Shown in pieces: positions 54,842 through 63,155 of a stretch of DNA of 64,000 bases (positions within the stretch are counted from its first letter, which is position 1; each line of letters starts with the position of its first letter). Made by a program: the position numbers and the translations under genes. Location of the stretch: positions 310,001-374,000 of the forward strand of contig JARWSJ010000003.1 in assembly GCA_029906195.1 (NCBI GenBank), read 5' to 3'. Under the pieces are notes generated by a model. It was given only the letters and a program-made list of their open reading frames with translations. It ran no database searches and had not been told where the DNA came from. This DNA comes from Chitinophagaceae bacterium 26-R-25 (GTDB lineage Bacteria; Bacteroidota; Bacteroidia; Chitinophagales; Chitinophagaceae).

Positions 54842-55158
54842 AGATATAAAATTTTGACTAACATCTCAAAAGATTGCCGCTAACTCTTAAATATACACAT
54901 GTTTCTAATCCCATTATAGTTGCGGAAATATTTTTTAAACATTGATAGCGAACAAAATATGCCAATTTCACGCAAGCGAGAATTATATGATGCGAGTTTC
55001 GCAAATACAAGTCATCCAAGTTTAATATATACGAAGCCGCTAGAGTGATCTAACGGCTTTTTTGTTTTTCGTACAAAAGCTCAAATGAGCATGCAACAAC
55101 ATAAAAACATTACACATATATTTGAAGTCTAAAGTTTACGAACCTCAACCTAAGAGCA
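54842..55158. other. Intergenic region with repeat copy 2 before the Septu-like pair
   Basis: 317 bp holding repeat copy 2 (54889-55009), preceded by GCCGCTAAC, and a small hairpin AGCCGCTAGAG ... CTAACGGCTT with T-run at about 55035-55065 (arms AGCCG/CGGCT). It presumably carries the promoter of the ATPase gene. Confidence 0.6.
54889..55009. repeat. Intergenic repeat family, copy 2
   Basis: About 120 bp, roughly 80% identical by eye to copy 1. The conserved blocks are CATGTTTCTAATCC, TTGCGGAAATATTTTTTAAA, CGAGAATTATAT and GAGTTTCGCAAATACAA. Confidence 0.8.
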
Positions 55159-56400
55159 ATGAAGTTTCGAGATATCAAAATCAGCAACTGGAAACAGTTT
55201 GAAACAATCGAAATAGATTTTCATTCGAATCTAACCATACTAACTGGTGCAAATGGTTCAGGAAAAACGACGATTCTTAATTTATTAGCGCAGCATTTTG
55301 ATTGGCATGTTCATCAATTAGCCACACCTGCTATGGATGAAGCAACAGGTTTTTTCAAGTTTTTTCCCCGTCAATTTACATCTCAGATGACGATTACATC
55401 AAATCAAATTGGCTCAATCTCATACTCAAATAATACTTCGGTAGCCCTGCAAATAACAGGAAATGGTGACACTTGGGCACATTATCAAATTCCTATAATA
55501 AAACCCGCCGGACTCCGTGGATTAAACGTTCCTTCTCACAGGCAGATTTTCAACTATCAACAAATTCCAAATATAGGAACTCAAAAAATTTCAAGATTAC
55601 AGGCCTTTCAAAACAGCAACAATAGTAGATTTAACAAGTTATATTCCGAAGGCAGCAATAAAAACCTTAATTATTACATCAAGGAAACTTTAATAAATTG
55701 GGCTATTGGAGGCAGCGGTAATGAATTTATTCAACCCGACGGAGAACTTAGGAACAATTTCATAAACTTTGAAAATATCTTAAAAAAAATCTTACCTAAG
55801 CCTTTAGAATTTCATGGAATTTCAATTAGAAACTTCGAGATAGTTTTAGTAACCGGAACTGGCGATTTTTTGATCGATGCTGTGTCAGGAGGGATCAGTT
55901 CTATTATTGATCTAGGATGGTCAATATTCACTCGAACTGAAAATGATTCAGATACAATCGTTGTGCTAATTGACGAAATTGAAAATCATTTACATCCATC
56001 GATGCAGCGTTCAATTTTGCCATCACTTGTTGAAGCATTTCCTAACGTCCAATTTATAGTATCGACACACAGTCCGTTGGTTATAGGGTCAGTAAGGGAC
56101 TCCAATGTTTTCGCATTTAGACATAACAAAAATAAAAAAGTCTACAACGAAAAATTGGATTTGATCAACAGAGCGAAAAGCGCGAATGAAGTATTAAATG
56201 AAGTTCTTGGCGTTCCCTTTACAATGCCTCTGTGGGTTGAAACCTCGCTAACTTCAATAATTGACAAATACACTTACACCGATATCAATCCTGATATTTT
56301 TAAGAAAATGCGGGAGGAGTTAAAAGATTTGGGATTAGAAAATTTAATGCCATTAGCAATGGAAAAAACAATTGAATCGATAGATGATAAAAATAAATAA
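55159..56400 (+). CDS. ptuA: Septu-like PtuA AAA ATPase
   Basis: A 413-residue ABC/SMC-type ATPase with the layout of PtuA, the sensor ATPase of Septu antiphage systems. N-terminal MKFRDIKISNWKQFETIEID leads to Walker A GANGSGKTTIL (about 33). A degenerate signature VSGGISSIIDLGWSIF (about 241-256) and Walker B IVVLIDEIENHLHPSMQ (about 268) with the His switch STHSPLVIGS follow. The family is otherwise diverse. It overlaps the HNH gene by 17 bp. Gene order (ATPase, then HNH nuclease) matches Septu. No reverse transcriptase or retron RNA is visible. Located inside the island next to the integrase. Confidence 0.78.
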   Translation: MKFRDIKISNWKQFETIEIDFHSNLTILTGANGSGKTTILNLLAQHFDWHVHQLATPAMDEATGFFKFFPRQFTSQMTITSNQIGSISYSNNTSVALQITGNGDTWAHYQIPIIKPAGLRGLNVPSHRQIFNYQQIPNIGTQKISRLQAFQNSNNSRFNKLYSEGSNKNLNYYIKETLINWAIGGSGNEFIQPDGELRNNFINFENILKKILPKPLEFHGISIRNFEIVLVTGTGDFLIDAVSGGISSIIDLGWSIFTRTENDSDTIVVLIDEIENHLHPSMQRSILPSLVEAFPNVQFIVSTHSPLVIGSVRDSNVFAFRHNKNKKVYNEKLDLINRAKSANEVLNEVLGVPFTMPLWVETSLTSIIDKYTYTDINPDIFKKMREELKDLGLENLMPLAMEKTIESIDDKNK

Positions 56401-57031
56401 GGGCACCGAACCGGCTATTTTGCAAACCAATAAGCAAGCCTGGACTACCGAACTCTTAGGATATATCCAAAAAGGAGATAAAGTTCCAGACGGAGTATAC
56501 AATAGATACAACCATGAAGAAATAAAAATTCAATTAAAAACAGAATGTAACAACAAATGCATGTATTGTGAAAGCCCGATCGCACATGTATCTTATGAAC
56601 ATATAGAACACATTCAACCAAAAGCAAAAACTAAGTTTCCAAATTTAACGTATGAATGGGCTAACTTAGGATTGGCTTGCCCTGTGTGCAATATGAATAA
56701 AGGGGATCATTTTGATGCAACATTGCCATTAATAAACCCATATGTAGATAATCCGGAGGACTTCCTTATAGCCTTGGCGAACTGGATATATCACAAACCG
56801 GCAAAACAAAGAGGAGAACTTACCACTAAAATCTTGAAGTTAAACCGTCCAGAACTTTTGGAAAGACGCTTAGAAAGATTGGACTTAATACGCCTATTGA
56901 TTGATAAATATCACAATGAAAAGAATTTAGTTTTGAAAAAAGCGATAAAAGACGAAATAGAAATTGAAACACAAAAAGACAAACCATATTCTTTGTTTTC
57001 TAGGTCTTTATACAAAGCAATGACGAGCTAG
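56384..57031 (+). CDS. ptuB: Septu-like PtuB HNH endonuclease
   Basis: A 215-residue HNH nuclease. The Zn/HNH core is CNNKCMYCESPIAHVSYEHIEHIQPKAK (about 45-75) followed by ANLGLACPVCNMNKGDHFDA (about 88-107), which gives two CxxC pairs and the H-N-H order. The C-terminal half is helical and charged. In Septu this nuclease is activated by the PtuA ATPase and degrades phage or host DNA. The start codon lies 17 bp before the PtuA stop, giving a translationally coupled pair. Identification as Septu rests on this pairing and the HNH layout. Confidence 0.78.
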   Translation: MIKINKGTEPAILQTNKQAWTTELLGYIQKGDKVPDGVYNRYNHEEIKIQLKTECNNKCMYCESPIAHVSYEHIEHIQPKAKTKFPNLTYEWANLGLACPVCNMNKGDHFDATLPLINPYVDNPEDFLIALANWIYHKPAKQRGELTTKILKLNRPELLERRLERLDLIRLLIDKYHNEKNLVLKKAIKDEIEIETQKDKPYSLFSRSLYKAMTS

Positions 57032-57124
57032 ATTTCATTGACTACTACGACTCTCAAAAACCACATTTTTGTTATAACAATACTCTAAAAATTCTAGGCC
57101 TTAAATTATCATATTCTTGTTTAC

Positions 57125-57544
57125 CTATTTTGTTTTCAATAGCTTTAAAAAATCAGGCGTTTTTAAGTTTAGTATCTGATAGTAGTCTTGTAGCTGATGA
57201 ATGGCATAAAACTCGTGTGGAATTGTGACAAGTCTGCCATCTTTCATTGGGAATATCGAAGAAACCACAAATGAATCCAACATTGATGTGGATTCTCTGC
57301 CATAAGTATTTATCAACACTCCATCTCTTTCAAGTTCATCTCCACGATGAAAAAAGCCAATTTGTTTTAATTGATCTACCGACAGAAAGGCACTCCGTAA
57401 AGCTTCAAATCGGAGGGTTAATGGGTCTTTGCCTTTGCAATAATCATAAACGATTTCTCCTCTCCGAATTTCCCTTACTTCTATCAGGTTATCCCCGTTC
57501 ATGAGAAGATAACCAACGCGAATGTCTGTTGGATTTGTAATCAT
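57125..57544 (-). CDS. Hypothetical protein
   Basis: A 139-residue soluble protein. It starts MITNPTDIRVGYLLMNGD and ends in IPHEFYAIHQLQDYYQILN. I recall proteins in Bacteroidota with an N-terminal DLRIGNYV motif and a C-terminal HQLQNLYFAL motif that this resembles. These are often found in phage-like or accessory regions. The function is unknown. All genes from here to 62.5 kb lie on the - strand. Confidence 0.6.
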   Translation of the reverse strand: MITNPTDIRVGYLLMNGDNLIEVREIRRGEIVYDYCKGKDPLTLRFEALRSAFLSVDQLKQIGFFHRGDELERDGVLINTYGRESTSMLDSFVVSSIFPMKDGRLVTIPHEFYAIHQLQDYYQILNLKTPDFLKLLKTK

Positions 57545-57610
57545 TGTTTAAGTTTAATAAATTTGGAATTCGAGATCACGCACTTTCATAAGCATTTCTT
57601 ATTTCTTTGG

Positions 57611-58228
57611 TCATATATCGATTAATTCCTCAATAATTTTCAGCTTACCTGCAAAAATAATTTCATCCTCAATGCCGCCTGCTTCATTTCCCTCCCAATA
57701 ATTGTGTGCCAGCGAGTTTATTTCATTTAGCGGTGCTGTACCCATGATCAACCATTTTTGCGCTGTTCTATGAATTATTCCTTCTGCTTCAACTCTGAAT
57801 ATTCTATTATGACTGCCATATACTAGGTTCTTCCAAAATTGAAGGGATAGTTCATCGTCAGGAGATAACCAGATACATTTATGCCTACTGGGTAATTCGG
57901 GATAGAATTCTTTTCTGATAGCTTCGAGGGTTAATTCTCGGATGATATTTATTGATCGCACTAAACAATCTGTTGCTTCTTTAAGTGTAAAAACGGAATT
58001 AAAATGATAACCTTTCATTTGTAGAGGAACTGGTTCCCTTCTTGAATACCAATTTAATGCAGTTTTTATTACTTTGGCAGCATCATGTTTGTCTCCACTC
58101 AATTTAATAGAAGCTCCCTTTTCCAAAAAGGAACGCCAATATGGATTAAATTCGTGACCAAAATCAAATTCATCTCCAGCTTTCCATTGGCAATCAGGAT
58201 TTCTGTTGATATGATAATATGTATTCAA
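57611..58228 (-). CDS. Hypothetical protein, possible DUF2441-like
   Basis: A 205-residue soluble protein. The start MNTYYHINRNPDCQWKAGDEF followed by DFGHEFNPYW resembles DUF2441-type proteins (short His-containing start, then W.xGD and FNP). A Trp/Tyr-rich core is followed by EEIIFAG-like C-terminal residues. No membrane span or signal peptide. It lies next to two other small - strand genes in the island. Function unknown. Confidence 0.5.
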   Translation of the reverse strand: MNTYYHINRNPDCQWKAGDEFDFGHEFNPYWRSFLEKGASIKLSGDKHDAAKVIKTALNWYSRREPVPLQMKGYHFNSVFTLKEATDCLVRSINIIRELTLEAIRKEFYPELPSRHKCIWLSPDDELSLQFWKNLVYGSHNRIFRVEAEGIIHRTAQKWLIMGTAPLNEINSLAHNYWEGNEAGGIEDEIIFAGKLKIIEELIDI

Positions 58229-58409
58229 GGTTTGTATTTCTGTAAAAAGTTAGAAAATTCAATATTCATATATAGCGTAAAGTAGGATATTGCCAATATT
58301 GTTTATACGAAAGATGTTTGATTTAATTCTCCAGTCGTGCCTCTGCAAGACTACAATCACTCTATTTTGTTAGTGGATCAACATGCAGGAATGGTGGGTT
58401 AAACCTATG

Positions 58410-58853
58410 TTAGATGCCTTTTATTGGCAGGTCGACCTTCCTAGTCAGAATCAATACGGAGTCAGCACTTTCGCCGCTATTGACCTCTGGAAGATTTCTG
58501 AGCACTTCAGGAATATCTCCAACAAACTGTAATAGACAAACGTATTTGTGTCCTTTGCTAACCATTTGTACCGGAGCCCACCCATTTATTATCGCAAATG
58601 GAATATGAACATTCACTTCTACAACTTCATTCTTCCACAATAATGTGCCAAAGTCGATTGGAAGCGAAAATTCGCTAAGTGAATAGTCTGCGTAAAGAAA
58701 TACCTCATCACTGGTTGGTTTATAAGCTAAGAAAGGCTCAACAAGTGGCTCGTCAAGTTGGTCACGCATGACACGAAGAACTTGCTCTTTCAAAAGGTCA
58801 AGGCTCTGTGGCGACAAATAAGAGGTAAAACGAAAATGGGGAGGCTGTTCCAA
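58410..58853 (-). CDS. Hypothetical protein with uncertain start
   Basis: About 148 residues from a TTG at 58853 (MEQPPHFRFTSYLSPQS after initiation). The frame is open to an ATG at 58922, but that extension falls inside the attC-like inverted repeat and reads as unusual sequence. The body is soluble and hydrophilic, with a charged C-terminus (LTRKVDLPIKGI). No family recognised. The next gene upstream also appears to start TTG-GAA-CAA; the similarity may be chance. Confidence 0.5.
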   Translation of the reverse strand: MEQPPHFRFTSYLSPQSLDLLKEQVLRVMRDQLDEPLVEPFLAYKPTSDEVFLYADYSLSEFSLPIDFGTLLWKNEVVEVNVHIPFAIINGWAPVQMVSKGHKYVCLLQFVGDIPEVLRNLPEVNSGESADSVLILTRKVDLPIKGI

Positions 58854-58884
58854 TCTAATTAAATTAAAGAAAATGACGCAACAG

Positions 58885-59035
58885 TGGCGGCTAACGTTTT
58901 TATATAGGCGATGTGGCTGCATTTATATTCCAAAGCCCATCCGTGATCCCTCAGCTACAACTGATGCTGATCTGGGTTAATGTATATCGGATTTACTCGG
59001 AAGCCGCCATATTGCCAATGCAATGTTGGCAGTTG
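58885..59035. repeat. attC-like inverted repeat A
   Basis: TGGCGGCTAACG (58885-58896) pairs with AAGCCGCCA (59001-59009). A local stem GCCAATGCAATGTTGGC adjoins the right arm. The outer motifs CTAACG and TGTTGGC recur in sites B and C. It lies between two genes on the - strand. Confidence 0.45.
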
Positions 59036-59042
59036 TTTTTTG

Positions 59043-59381
59043 TCAGTCGAGTAAGCTATATTCTTCAAGTGCATCTGTCCAAATGTATTCTTTGTTAAGC
59101 CTAATGATTTCTATAACCAGTGGTGTCAATTTCGGTTGGTCCAATTTGTCCTTTTCTATCTCTTCAATTAATTTTTGTGACATTTCAAGATTTAATGAAT
59201 TGGCTGTATCTGCTATTTCACAACAACCGTAACCGTGAAATGAAATTCTACACAACGAAATTAGTTTGCCATTTGATTGGTTGAAATCAAAAAAAACAGA
59301 ACCGCCCAAGCAACCTAAATAAATGTCTGCTTTCCTGCTTTCAGGCATCACCGTTTTGAAAAAGCTAAAGTCTTGTTCCAA
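59043..59381 (-). CDS. Hypothetical protein
   Basis: A 112-residue soluble protein from TTG 59381 (MEQDFSFFKTVMPESRKAD after initiation). An internal ATG at 59348 would remove 11 residues. It has a central conserved-looking GGSVFFDFNQSNG and ends in SLNLEMSQKLIEEIEKDK and WTDALEEYSLLD. No signal peptide or membrane helix. No family recognised. Confidence 0.5.
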   Translation of the reverse strand: MEQDFSFFKTVMPESRKADIYLGCLGGSVFFDFNQSNGKLISLCRISFHGYGCCEIADTANSLNLEMSQKLIEEIEKDKLDQPKLTPLVIEIIRLNKEYIWTDALEEYSLLD

Positions 59382-59515
59382 TGTCTCTTAATGTTGTCTA
59401 ATCAAAATCTACAAGCTAAAATATGTTTTATTGAAGAGTCAAAGTATTCTGCATTCCAATAATGAGGGTGCCAAGCCCCGATATTGGCAATACCAACGAT
59501 ATGGGCAGTTTAAGT

Positions 59516-60112
59516 TTAGAATTGATAATGCTTCAAATATTCGTCTTTAATATAAATCCACTTATCAGTCCTTTTATTTACATAGTCCTCCCAATCCTTA
59601 ACATAACCCGATTCGTCTAAAATATATTTCTGTTGTCCGAAAGGTGCAGGATGTGGATATGACCTAATCTTTTTCACGTCAAGTAATTGCTTTTTACTGT
59701 CAAAGATTTCTTTCTTCAGCTTCTTGTAGTTGTAAAGTAAATAGTCAGCCAGCATTGTGTAAACTATATCTGCATAGTCGGTTGGTGTAGTGTCTGGACC
59801 AATGTCGTCTCCTATAAATGTTAAGTGAACTTTCTTTGTCGTCTTTTCAAAAGTTGTAAATCCTTTGTGAGGTATAAATAATCTTTTTTCAGTAGCGTAA
59901 GGGCTTTTATAAAGTATTTTATTAGGTCTAGGAATTCCGAAATCAAATGAAAGGGTGAATTCATAAACATACTTTTCACTTTGAAGTATGTTGGCCGGTT
60001 TCAATATTTCTTTGTCAATGAAGCCTAAGATGTATTCACTTATTTTGTATGAAACTCTGGGTCGCTTCAATAAGTCTTCAAGTCCAACAATTCTATTTAC
60101 TGAAAAAGACAT
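59516..60112 (-). CDS. Hypothetical protein
   Basis: A 198-residue soluble protein from ATG 60112 (MSFSVNRIVGLEDLLKRPR). An upstream TTG only 6 bp away is also in frame. The central part has GDDIGPDTTPTDYADIVY and is rich in Lys and aromatic residues. No domain recognised. It lies between attC-like sites A and B together with the 112-residue gene. Confidence 0.55.
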   Translation of the reverse strand: MSFSVNRIVGLEDLLKRPRVSYKISEYILGFIDKEILKPANILQSEKYVYEFTLSFDFGIPRPNKILYKSPYATEKRLFIPHKGFTTFEKTTKKVHLTFIGDDIGPDTTPTDYADIVYTMLADYLLYNYKKLKKEIFDSKKQLLDVKKIRSYPHPAPFGQQKYILDESGYVKDWEDYVNKRTDKWIYIKDEYLKHYQF

Positions 60113-60139
60113 TGTCAAATTTTAAGGTGTCGATAAATT

Positions 60140-60337
60140 GCCACCAACGAACAGGTATTGCTGCAGGTCGGATATTTTATAACTGTCAGCCCGGTACTGC
60201 AGCTTGGCTTTGTTTTGTTGATGAAGTTAAGAACGTTTGCTTGGCTTTATTCGTCGAGCCCCGACTACTGCTGATAGTAGTACATAGCTGATGTTTCGAT
60301 GTCCAGCCCACTTGCAGCAATACGCCTGTTGGCTGTA
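60140..60337. repeat. attC-like inverted repeat B
   Basis: CCACCAACGAACAGGTATT (60141-60159) with CTGCAGG pairs with CTTGCAGCAATACGCCTG and TTGGCTG (60311-60334). The arms share ATTGCTGCA, AACAGG and the outer CCAAC / GTTGG. The loop of about 135 bp has its own local stems. Confidence 0.65.
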
Positions 60338-60340
60338 GTT

Positions 60341-60991
60341 TTATATTGTTATCTGTGTCTGAACTGATGGCGATAGTTTGTCATACTGATTGTGTATTGT
60401 AATACCGTCTTCAAGTCCATCTGAAATTGCTAATAAAAGATTGAAAATTCTCTCACATTCTGTTACAAGTTCACCATATTCTATCTTTCTTCTAAATTCC
60501 TTATATGCGGCGTATGAGAGTTGTTCAAGTCTATAAATATTTATTGTAGCGACTTTGTTTGCAGTATTGGCTGGGTTGCGTGCGTCAACTTTAACCCAAA
60601 TTAACTTCGGATTGCAACTGTCCCATAGAAGTTCTCCCTTCTTCGGGGATAATTGGTGTACTATGCCAGAACGAAATACAGTGTAAAGAAATTCTCCCAA
60701 TTCATTTTCAGGTGCAGGGAAAAAGTCTTTTATAAATTCAATGAAAGATTGCTTATGTGCAAATTTTAAATTGTGTCCGTTAGGTGGATTTCTGTCATAT
60801 GTTTCCTTCCTATTGTTCTTTCCTATGTAGTAAATGCCTCCGTAGAAATCAACAACAGAGAACCAAAATGTCAACAATGAAATATCAAGCTGTTTATTGT
60901 AATGCTTCCCGACTTGCTTTGCTATTTCAATTCTTTCATGGTAGAAATTCTGAAAAAAAGCATCAATTACTTTTTGACCATAAAAATTCAT
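60341..60991 (-). CDS. Hypothetical protein
   Basis: A 216-residue soluble protein. ATG 60991 gives MNFYGQKVIDAFFQNFYHERI. A central conserved-looking part (EFLYTVFRSGIVHQLSPKKGEL) and an aromatic-rich N-terminal region suggest a helical protein. I recall similar Bacteroidota hypothetical proteins with RSGLVHQL followed by PKKG, but no function. It lies 11 bp downstream of the DnaJ-domain gene, so the two are co-transcribed. Confidence 0.6.
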   Translation of the reverse strand: MNFYGQKVIDAFFQNFYHERIEIAKQVGKHYNKQLDISLLTFWFSVVDFYGGIYYIGKNNRKETYDRNPPNGHNLKFAHKQSFIEFIKDFFPAPENELGEFLYTVFRSGIVHQLSPKKGELLWDSCNPKLIWVKVDARNPANTANKVATINIYRLEQLSYAAYKEFRRKIEYGELVTECERIFNLLLAISDGLEDGITIHNQYDKLSPSVQTQITI

Positions 60992-61002
60992 TTTAAAGCG
61001 TT

Positions 61003-62346
61003 TTATGCAATCGAATAACCTAATAATATTTCGGTCGCCTTAATAAAGAATTGTCTATTACAAAGGCTATCCAATGGAATTGAATTCTTGTTACCGGATT
61101 TGATAAAGAAAAGCACTTTTTCATAATTCTTATGCTCAATAAATAAATCTGTCCCTTTCGTGTACATACGCTTTATGTCATTGAATTTGTATGTTACATT
61201 TTCTTTTCCGTCTAAAAGGGTTATAAAACCAATCCCTAATTGTATGTAAGGTAAGTAAGTATTTTTGCCCCACACATACACATTAAACTCTAGGTATCCT
61301 TTTTCTTGGAGTGTTTTTTCCATTTTGTCTAACAAATAGACTGTCCAATACTTTTCTGCTTCTTTATTTAACCAATATTCAGGATAAGCGTATTTATTAG
61401 GATTTTCGTTTTTGTCAACATAAGTGCCAACGCTTTCAAAAACCATTTTCTTTGTTTTGGTATTTAGCCACAGAAATTGATAGTTTGTGTCAACATATTG
61501 GAAATTTTGTTTTCTCGTTTGCATTCTTAACACAAGGTCAGTTACATTATTAAAATTGATTTCTTCTTTAGAAGTAATATTTTCTTTACTGCCTTCGCAT
61601 TTGAAAAGTGCAAAACCATTAACTCCAATGAAATAGTTTAAATGCTTAAAGGCAACAGTGTTATAGTGATTGGCTACTCGGAGTCCAATAATAATCGAAG
61701 CGATAATAGCATATGCGATAAGGAGTGTTTGCGTTGCATCTGCTTTGTGCAAATTGAAGTACCAATGTTGCCAAATAAGAAACATTATAATTGCTAAGCT
61801 TGGCAATATGATGTAAGAGGAAATAATTACGGTGAATAATAATTTCCAAAATGAAATACTTTTCGTTCCTCTAACAAGAGTTGAATATCCGCCGATAATT
61901 TTGCCTATGCCTTTTGGTAATATAAAAAATTCGAGAATTCCATTTATGTCTTCGCCCCACGGCGTTTTGACTGGCTCAAATTGTGGTGTTTCTTGTTGTT
62001 CTCTGTCAAATGAAGAGTAAAATTGTTTGTAGGGGTCGTACCTGAATTTTTCTTCCTTCTCCTGTTGCTGTTTTCTTTCCTCTTGCTGATTCTGCTTGTG
62101 CTTTGCTTCCGATGCTGAGCTATTTGCAAAGAACTGATGGTATTTTATATCAAATTCCTTCCTTCTTTCTGTATCAATTAAAACATCATACGCTTCCTTT
62201 ATTTCAAGAAACTTCTGAGCAAACGCAGGGTCACCAAAATTTTTGTCAGGATGGTACTTGATAGCATTAATACGATATGCCTTTTTAATTTCTTCAAGCG
62301 TCGCACTTGAAGAAATCCCTAAAATTAAATAGTAGTCCTTCTGCAT
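61003..62346 (-). CDS. DnaJ-domain membrane protein
   Basis: A 447-residue protein with an N-terminal J domain (about 2-70, [22 protein letters not shown], with the J-domain HPD motif in [14 protein letters not shown]). A Lys/Gln-rich linker (about 75-120) is followed by two or three membrane helices (about 155-240) and a soluble C-terminal part. No zinc finger or client domain of DnaJ is present, so it is a J-protein-like recruiter of Hsp70 rather than a general chaperone. The start may be ATG 62346 or the GTG at 62355 that overlaps the upstream stop. It has a small membrane-protein gene directly upstream, overlapping by one base. Confidence 0.8.
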   Translation of the reverse strand: MQKDYYLILGISSSATLEEIKKAYRINAIKYHPDKNFGDPAFAQKFLEIKEAYDVLIDTERRKEFDIKYHQFFANSSASEAKHKQNQQEERKQQQEKEEKFRYDPYKQFYSSFDREQQETPQFEPVKTPWGEDINGILEFFILPKGIGKIIGGYSTLVRGTKSISFWKLLFTVIISSYIILPSLAIIMFLIWQHWYFNLHKADATQTLLIAYAIIASIIIGLRVANHYNTVAFKHLNYFIGVNGFALFKCEGSKENITSKEEINFNNVTDLVLRMQTRKQNFQYVDTNYQFLWLNTKTKKMVFESVGTYVDKNENPNKYAYPEYWLNKEAEKYWTVYLLDKMEKTLQEKGYLEFNVYVWGKNTYLPYIQLGIGFITLLDGKENVTYKFNDIKRMYTKGTDLFIEHKNYEKVLFFIKSGNKNSIPLDSLCNRQFFIKATEILLGYSIA

Positions 62347-62354
62347 CCGGCTCA

Positions 62355-62534
62355 CTATTTAATTTTTTTTGCGTCTTTTTCCTTTTGGCTGGCTTTTCTT
62401 ATTGCACGTGAAGCTGCTGCAATTCCATAAATCAATGCTCCAGTTAGTAATCCAATAAGTAGTGCCTCGCCGACAGATTTTGGTTTTGAGTAATTGTGAG
62501 ACTGAAGCAAAATGTAGAGGAGAGTCTGTGTCAA
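62355..62534 (-). CDS. Small single-helix membrane protein
   Basis: A 59-residue frame from a TTG at 62534 (after initiation [20 protein letters not shown]), with a shorter TTG also possible. It has one strong membrane helix, [19 protein letters not shown], and a basic C-terminal tail ([17 protein letters not shown]). Its TAG stop overlaps the GTG start of the DnaJ-domain gene by one base, typical of translational coupling. It fits as a membrane partner of the J-domain protein. No family recognised. Confidence 0.5.
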   Translation of the reverse strand: MTQTLLYILLQSHNYSKPKSVGEALLIGLLTGALIYGIAAASRAIRKASQKEKDAKKIK

Positions 62535-62578
62535 TTTTTGTAAGTTTTAGTTTGTGGAATGACTGTTCGCAAAAATTA

Positions 62579-62714
62579 CAGCCAACGTGAAGGGCTTTGC
62601 GTTTGTGGCGGACATTTTTATTCGTCAGCTAAATATGATATAAAAGCTAAATTGGAAAACCTTTGATGAGTTTTGCAGGTCAAGCCGCCATAACGCAAAA
62701 CCGCATGTTGCCTG
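62579..62714. repeat. attC-like inverted repeat C
   Basis: CAGCCAACGTGAAGG then TTTGCGTT and GTGGCGG (62579-62611) pairs with CCGCCA, AACGCAAA and TGTTGCCTG (62685-62714). The core TTTGCGTT / AACGCAAA is exact. Outer CCAACG / TGTTGC matches sites A and B. Confidence 0.65.
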
Positions 62715-62755
62715 CTGTGTTGTCAACTTTTGTGTTGGTTTTCAAGTTTTAATTG

Positions 62756-62822
62756 ACGAAAGTGAGAATTATATAATATGAGTTTCGCAAATACAATTTT
62801 GATTAATCCAACTTCAAGTCGC
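62756..62822. repeat. Intergenic repeat family, copy 3 (short)
   Basis: About 66 bp matching the 3' part of copy 1: GTGAGAATTATATAA, GAGTTTCGCAAATACAA, then TTGATTAATCCA and CTTCAAGTCG. The 5' part of copies 1 and 2 is missing. Confidence 0.7.
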
Positions 62823-63113
62823 CTAATCCTGTTTTTTCCTTCATGCTTTATAGTTTTAAAGCCAAAATCTGCATCCATATATTGAGGTTTGTTTGGGTAG
62901 TGATCAGTCACAGTCAATATTTGTAGCTATTCAGTCGTAGTTTATAAGCGTAAATTAGTGAATAATCCACAAGATGGAGTTTACGTATAAAGGTTATTGT
63001 CATTTTGCCGGTTCAGGCAATGCTTCGCCACCTCGGTCACATGGCGAGGGTCAAAAGGATAATTGTGAACTTACTAATTATTCTGGAAATCAAAAAGGAA
63101 GGAGGTATTAGGA

Positions 63114-63155
63114 ATGATTAAAATCATTTTATATCTTTCAAAAAAGGAATTGTGA
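63114..63155 (+). CDS. Leader peptide, translationally coupled to the next gene
   Basis: A 13-codon frame, MIKIILYLSKKEL, preceded by the strong Shine-Dalgarno AAGGAGGTATTAGG, unusual for Bacteroidota. Its TGA overlaps the ATG of the next gene (TGATG), and the second gene has its own AAAAAGGAA site. Most likely it controls or boosts translation of the membrane protein gene. Confidence 0.45.
   Translation: MIKIILYLSKKEL

Larger units (their letters stand above)
62535..63113. other. Intergenic region with attC-like site C and repeat copy 3
   Basis: About 579 bp: attC-like inverted repeat C (62579-62714), then repeat copy 3 (62756-62822), then AT-rich sequence with a consensus-like ribosome site before the leader at 63114. 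No other gene is seen. Confidence 0.6.

Noticed and set aside
55159-57031. A retron of the PtuAB-associated type
   Set aside because: No reverse transcriptase or msr/msd-like RNA gene is seen near the pair.
62723-62917. 64-residue - strand frame overlapping repeat copy 3
   Set aside because: It is read through the repeat itself; the same frame in copies 1 and 2 has different stops and ends, so it is not a conserved gene.
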